Assembly (NCBI GenBank): GCA_008508345.1 | Contig: QNGE01000275.1 | Location: 273,757-337,756, forward strand | Source: Paragonimus westermani | Taxonomy: Eukaryota > Platyhelminthes > Trematoda > Plagiorchiida > Troglotrematidae | Length of the DNA stretch: 64,000 nucleotides | Direction of reading: 5' to 3' | Shown here: in pieces, positions 59,401 to 64,000 of the stretch | Numbering within the stretch: position 1 is the first letter of the stretch | Layout: the number at the start of each line of letters is the position of its first letter | Translations under genes and position numbers: made by a program | Notes under the pieces: model-generated | The model's database searches: none | Seen by the model: the letters and a program-made list of their open reading frames with translations, nothing else | What the model was told of the DNA's origin: nothing

Positions 59401-62400
59401 CCAGTTCGAAGCAGATGTGACGGAATATTATGTAGTGTATCACTTATTGGTAGTGGGCACATCCTTGACCACAGCACACAAACTCACCAATAATCTCAAA
59501 GTGCATGTACAAATGAATGACCGATCGTCGTCACTTACTTATTGTCATGTATGAGTACACTGAAGTACGGACGATTCCGTCGCTCAGTGTTTTCACATTT
59601 GACTCTATTAACTAGATACGGTCCCTCTACACAGGTTGAAACACTAGGAATCCACAGAATTTTTCAATCCATTTGATCAAGTGGAAGACATGTAACAACA
59701 TGAGCGTACTTGGCGTTTAGCGGACAGCCAAGCGTGCCCCCAATGCCCTCTGGCACAAACCAGTAAACAGCGCCTCATACTGTCCACAGGTTCTCCGATG
59801 ATTTTCCTTGGAGAGCCACAGAACTTGAGGAGTGTAGATTTTATCGTCTGTGGTGTCTGTGGCGAAATTCATGCAGATGTCCTTTGGCCACAGTTAACCT
59901 GAGTAGCAAGGATGTCGCCGAGCAGTTGCTCCTGATAGCACAACTTTAAGTTAGTAACAGTTTGAGTTGAACAGTTTCAATTCGATATGTGGTGGGATGA
60001 AAGTTGGTTCAGTGGAACACGATGGGGTAATGCGAAATTTCACAAAGTTCCAAATATTCTTGATATGCCCACTCGAACGATGAGTCGCAAATAGTAAATG
60101 GTGATTTGTAATTGGACACACAGTTAAGTTAGAAACTCACAGTTAGTATTTCGGGCCGAAACGCAGACCGCTGATATGACCAATGGCAAGTCAACTTCAG
60201 AGCGTGTGCAAAGTGCTCAAAGAGACGACTAAATACGAATTAGTTGCCATTAGTCAAGTGCTTGAGGGAGCACAGGAATGACAATCGGTATCAACGAAAT
60301 ACCAAATGAATTTCGGAGCGAATATTCAACACGGTGTTGTGGAAGAAAGAGAAGGTGTATTGGTTAATATGCCTATGAAAGTAACAGTGAATAATGGGCA
60401 GCGGCTTTCATAGCGCCATGAGAGTTTCAGCCAACCGTTTCAAAACCACCAAGCAAGCTACTCCAGATTCACTCTTACTTGACCCCATCACTAGTGCATA
60501 TCATTTCCACGACCGCAGTTTGAACTCTGGCCACGCTTTCGTGAGACAGTCTTGTGCGTCATTACGACATTGACCCAACATTGGACATGACAAAGTCATC
60601 ATATGCGAACGCTCAGCAACATTCGGTTGTGAGCGATTTTCAGTGTCCGATTGGTTCGAGAGGAGACACATCAACTTTACTGCTAACTCCAATCAATGAT
60701 CCGACGACTGGGACTACCGTCCAAGTTGAGGTCGAAGTGGCGGAAATCACCGAAATTGTTGTGCACTGTTCCGATTACTGACAGTCGGTGGAAGATTTTG
60801 GTTGGCATCGGTTGAACATCAGATGCAAACGATTGTAGTATTCGTGCACCCATACACCATTCATCCAGCGCGCTCTGAAGAAAACCAATAGACTAGAGTA
60901 TCGTTCTCGTTACAGCTCACTAATAGTACACATCCATGCTTCAGACTGGATTTGAGCTGGCGCGTGCAGTCGGCATCATTTTGGATGTAAATATAATGAG
61001 ATAAAATGTGTCATTGAAACGAGTAAACAATAGCAGATGATTCGTGTTCAGACTACAGCAGTGAGAGTGAACAGCGTCTCTGTGGTCACGTCAGACTGGG
61101 CGTGCCGAGATGCATATTAGACCTAATGATTTGTTCGCAAAGGAAATTGATAGGCTCTAGCAAAGAAACATCTGAGAACAAGAAACACGTGTCCAACAAA
61201 TACATGCACTCACTATCCGTATGGTGTGCTAGTAACAAAATTCAACGTGGCACGTAAGCTGTGAGGACACAATTGCAGGCGAATAAATTTCAGATATGTT
61301 GTCTATCACGCTGCTGTTGTGTGGCGTGTGAAATAGCAGATACCGAGAATGGACTCAGAGGTTGGACTATTTATTTGATCTGGACACATCGTATAGGCGA
61401 CCGATGGTCAGACCAATCGGGCTAAATTGTCCACAATGTACCTCCGTAATTGCACATTGTTTTGGCAATGATTCAATACTAACTACCGCTTGACACCCAA
61501 TCAAACTTGTTTCGTCCAGGACGGCCACAAGTTCGTTAAACTTGAGTAGATCTGAGGGAAATTGACATTTTGTTAATACTCCTTTTCTTTCCAAAGTAAA
61601 TATGTCTGTAACTATGTTCGGGCGTAGATGAGGCTGTCGCCGTGTTCTCGGAGGATCTGGAGTTGTTGAATGATATTGTCCTATAGACGCAAACTGGGTC
61701 TGCGGACATTGTGACCGAGGAATCTAAATTGCCCCACAGCGACACTTGAATTGGGAGTCAAAAAGTTGGTCTATCTGCAGCCGTTTTCAAACTGGATCTC
61801 AATCTCTAACTTGGGCATTTCTACGGTGTGCAGAACAAAACGACCACCCCAACGATAGTGCCGCTAGCAATGGTAGAAAGCGGAACTTGCAACAGTTCAA
61901 GGTTAACCGAGAATTGTGTTCGGAGTTCCTCGTTGCTGAGACCGAATTTCAGTTACGACCGTAACCAAAACTGCGGAACAAAATTGTGTGTGGAACTCAA
62001 AATCATCCATTAGTGGTGATGGCTCACCTTTTAAGTGATTAGACCATGTACACTTGAAATTTCATGACGGTCCACGTGGACCTATAATGCTCTACTCTGT
62101 CTCATTTCCAGTGTTCACGTATTACTTCAAATTCATTAGACCAACATACTTGCACCGATCGATTGATGGACTACCGAAAACACTTGGTTCTCTCCGTTTC
62201 CCTTCGGCTCAACGGGAAGTTTCGCAAAGTTGATTATCTATTTTTCAGCAATGAAAACGCAAACAAAAACGGACGCAATAACTATGGTTGTTTCATGAGC
62301 GAAACACAGTATAATTTGACATAGTTTACAGACTTCGTGTGGAAAATGTCGAATGCATCCATCAGTAAACCACGCATTCCAGGTTACCTGATTGGTTTTC

Positions 62401-62967
62401 GTCTATTTGATGTGCTATAGAAAGTATACAGAATTCGAACATGAGTCCAGTAAGGATTGATTTGCATGAATTAACTTTTGTTGGAGAGTTCGGGGAAGTG
62501 ATTCGGTTGGTGACTTGATGATTGTTTTGCCGTCACTGATTTGAGAGGAAAAACTCCTCTCGGATAACTGAGCAATGTGCATACAGTAACTTGAGGGTTC
62601 CGAATGCACTGTAAATACCCTAGTACCGAGACTACCAACTAACAAGTGTTGATCAGATTAGTCATCTCCTCCGAGAAAGCTGAAAGCTGAGGAAGCGAGG
62701 GAGGTTGTTACTCAAACTTGATGCTCGAGTGAGTAGGAGCTGTCCACAAAGAGTAAATTTACTGATAGATTAATCAGGACAATTCTATTTCAAATGCACT
62801 CACACACACACACAGACATCTGGATTAACACCGTCTTTGGATTGACCATAGGAGACTTTCACAAAAAACCATAATAAGTCCACTACAGCTTAACAGTGAA
62901 AATAGATTGGGATGCGAACAATCAAAGTCAGCTAATGAAGTCTGCAAATGCTGGCGGAATTGCTTAG
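53426..62967. other. No gene recognised
   Basis: The longest frames are 106 codons at 58902-59222, 88 at 57788-58054, 87 at 59291-59554 and 84 at 56971-57225 (all plus). Composition around 56.9-61 kb is less AT-rich and the frames look somewhat more protein-like, so decayed coding or retroelement sequence is possible. No polymerase, integrase, protease or zinc-finger motif was found. Confidence 0.35.
62800..62816 (+). repeat. CA microsatellite
   Basis: A short run of CA dinucleotides. A TG run also ends the window (about 63987-64000). Confidence 0.8.
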
Positions 62968-63169
62968 GAAATCTGTCATCTACGTAACATGTGAACACAT
63001 CGCAATCAGAGATGATATGACAAATTTGTCCTATCGTGATGCATATCAACTGGGTAGTCTGAAACTGCTTGCTGCCGTTAATTTTTGTTCGTCCACTTCA
63101 CGACGTGAAAATCCAGTTGTCCGTGCAATAACTGCAGACATACGTGTGAAGAAGAGGAAACAAAAGTGA
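62968..63169 (+). CDS. Weak candidate terminal exon, unidentified
   Basis: After an AG at 62966-62967 an open frame reads KSVIYVTCEHIAIRDDMTNL, continues through YRDAYQLGSLKLLAAVNF, and ends with a basic KKRKQK and TGA. The residue mix and basic terminus look protein-like. The acceptor has only a weak pyrimidine tract, no poly(A) signal is obvious just downstream, and no family was recognised. Confidence 0.2.
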
Positions 63170-64000
63170 ACTCTACCGATATGCACTTATCTATATGAAG
63201 ATGTGCGTTATTTTTTGGCTTGAAATAGCAGTCTGTTTGAGACTACTAATGGAAAATCGGAATCGAAAAGTGCCAGTAATGTTACCATCGATTCTGAAAC
63301 ACTGTTGTTTGAAATAGACATAGACACATAAGTTTGAACAGGAAGATTTATTTTGAAAACTAGTTACACCAATTAGGTGTACTGAATCAGTTCTCTGAAA
63401 TTGTCTATTTGGAAATATGTCAGATTGTCCGAGATTGAGTCGTGGACATCACCGCTAGGCATCGACCATTGAATAATAATAATAATATACCATCAGGTAT
63501 CATCTGTCCAACAGTTTAATCGGATAACTGATCCGAGATAATTTTGCCGGGTTGAATTGATTCCTGGCCAAGCTAATCTCCGGTTGATGAAAACCAGGAG
63601 CTACGAAGACAGAGTGACATAAGTATGGGACAGTAGAAATCAACAAAAGACGCTCCAAATTATTCCGTGAGATAAGTCAAACAAATATCGTTGATGCATC
63701 CAACTTCGGGCAGACTCAAAAGAACGGTATTCGCTTGCCATCATGGTCATCTTAAAGTTCACTACACCGGAATACCTTTGAGGCCAGACATGAGCACATG
63801 CAACTCCTTATGTCATAATCAAGCTCAGATGATGGAACAGATCGAATCACAGTTGAGCACGATTAACCAAAAGGTTGATTTTGACTTCGATGATGCGGCA
63901 TTGTTCAGTGTGCGCTCGACTTCTAAGTACTTGTGGCGGACTGAGTATTACAGTGCAGTGATCGCTTAGTCACTTATGTATTTACAATGTGTGTGTGTGT
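63170..64000. other. No gene recognised
   Basis: An AAT microsatellite lies at about 63474-63488. A 92-codon plus-strand frame at 63691-63969 contains a possible short coiled segment (QMMEQIESQLSTINQKVDFD) but has no splice or family support. Confidence 0.35.

Noticed and set aside
63474..64000. AAT and TG runs considered as a CRISPR-like or satellite array
   Set aside because: These are simple microsatellites without spacer structure. No CRISPR array or satellite is present.

Overview
The window is animal nuclear DNA, and a flatworm, most likely a digenean fluke, fits best. Protein-coding sequence is sparse and no operon-like packing is seen. The one firm host gene is cut by a 26-kb intron. 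The repeats are Penelope-like elements with GIY-YIG ends, a Ty3/Gypsy pol of the kind common in flukes, and a tRNA-like, hammerhead-ribozyme repeat that recalls the SM-alpha family of schistosomes. The species cannot be named from sequence alone.

Layout. 0.1-1.9 kb: a stop-riddled Penelope-like element (RT plus GIY-YIG remnant, plus strand). 3.34-3.58 kb: a 240-bp foldback insertion between 13-bp target-site duplications, with a hammerhead-like core. 5.07-5.31 kb: a possible two-helix membrane exon. 5.3-18.5 kb: mostly featureless. 18.58-18.80 kb and 44.88-45.70 kb: two minus-strand exons of one class A GPCR resembling the thyrotropin-releasing-hormone receptor. They join in phase 0 through consensus splice sites and together encode all seven helices. 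The 26-kb intron between them holds a possible Harbinger scrap (22.6 kb), a decayed Gypsy RT-RNaseH-integrase (25.2-27.5 kb), three tRNA-like repeat copies (31.8, 34.4 and 40.7-41.3 kb), and two related foldback insertions with 14-15-bp duplications (33.0 and 42.8 kb). 45.7-64 kb: mostly unassigned, with a minus-strand Penelope RT remnant (51.5-52.0 kb) and a diverged direct repeat (53.0/53.4 kb).

The most notable content is small RNA-level structure. Two tRNA-like repeat copies carry a complete type I hammerhead just downstream of pol III A and B boxes and just upstream of a T-run. One copy lies in a partial head-to-tail tandem with a 432-bp period. Separately, three short insertions share one architecture: a palindrome against one duplication and a 46-74-bp unpaired end against the other.

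Limits: splice sites, folds and repeat edges were read by eye. No database search, folding program or transcript evidence was available. Most short reading frames here look like chance or transposon debris and are not annotated as genes.
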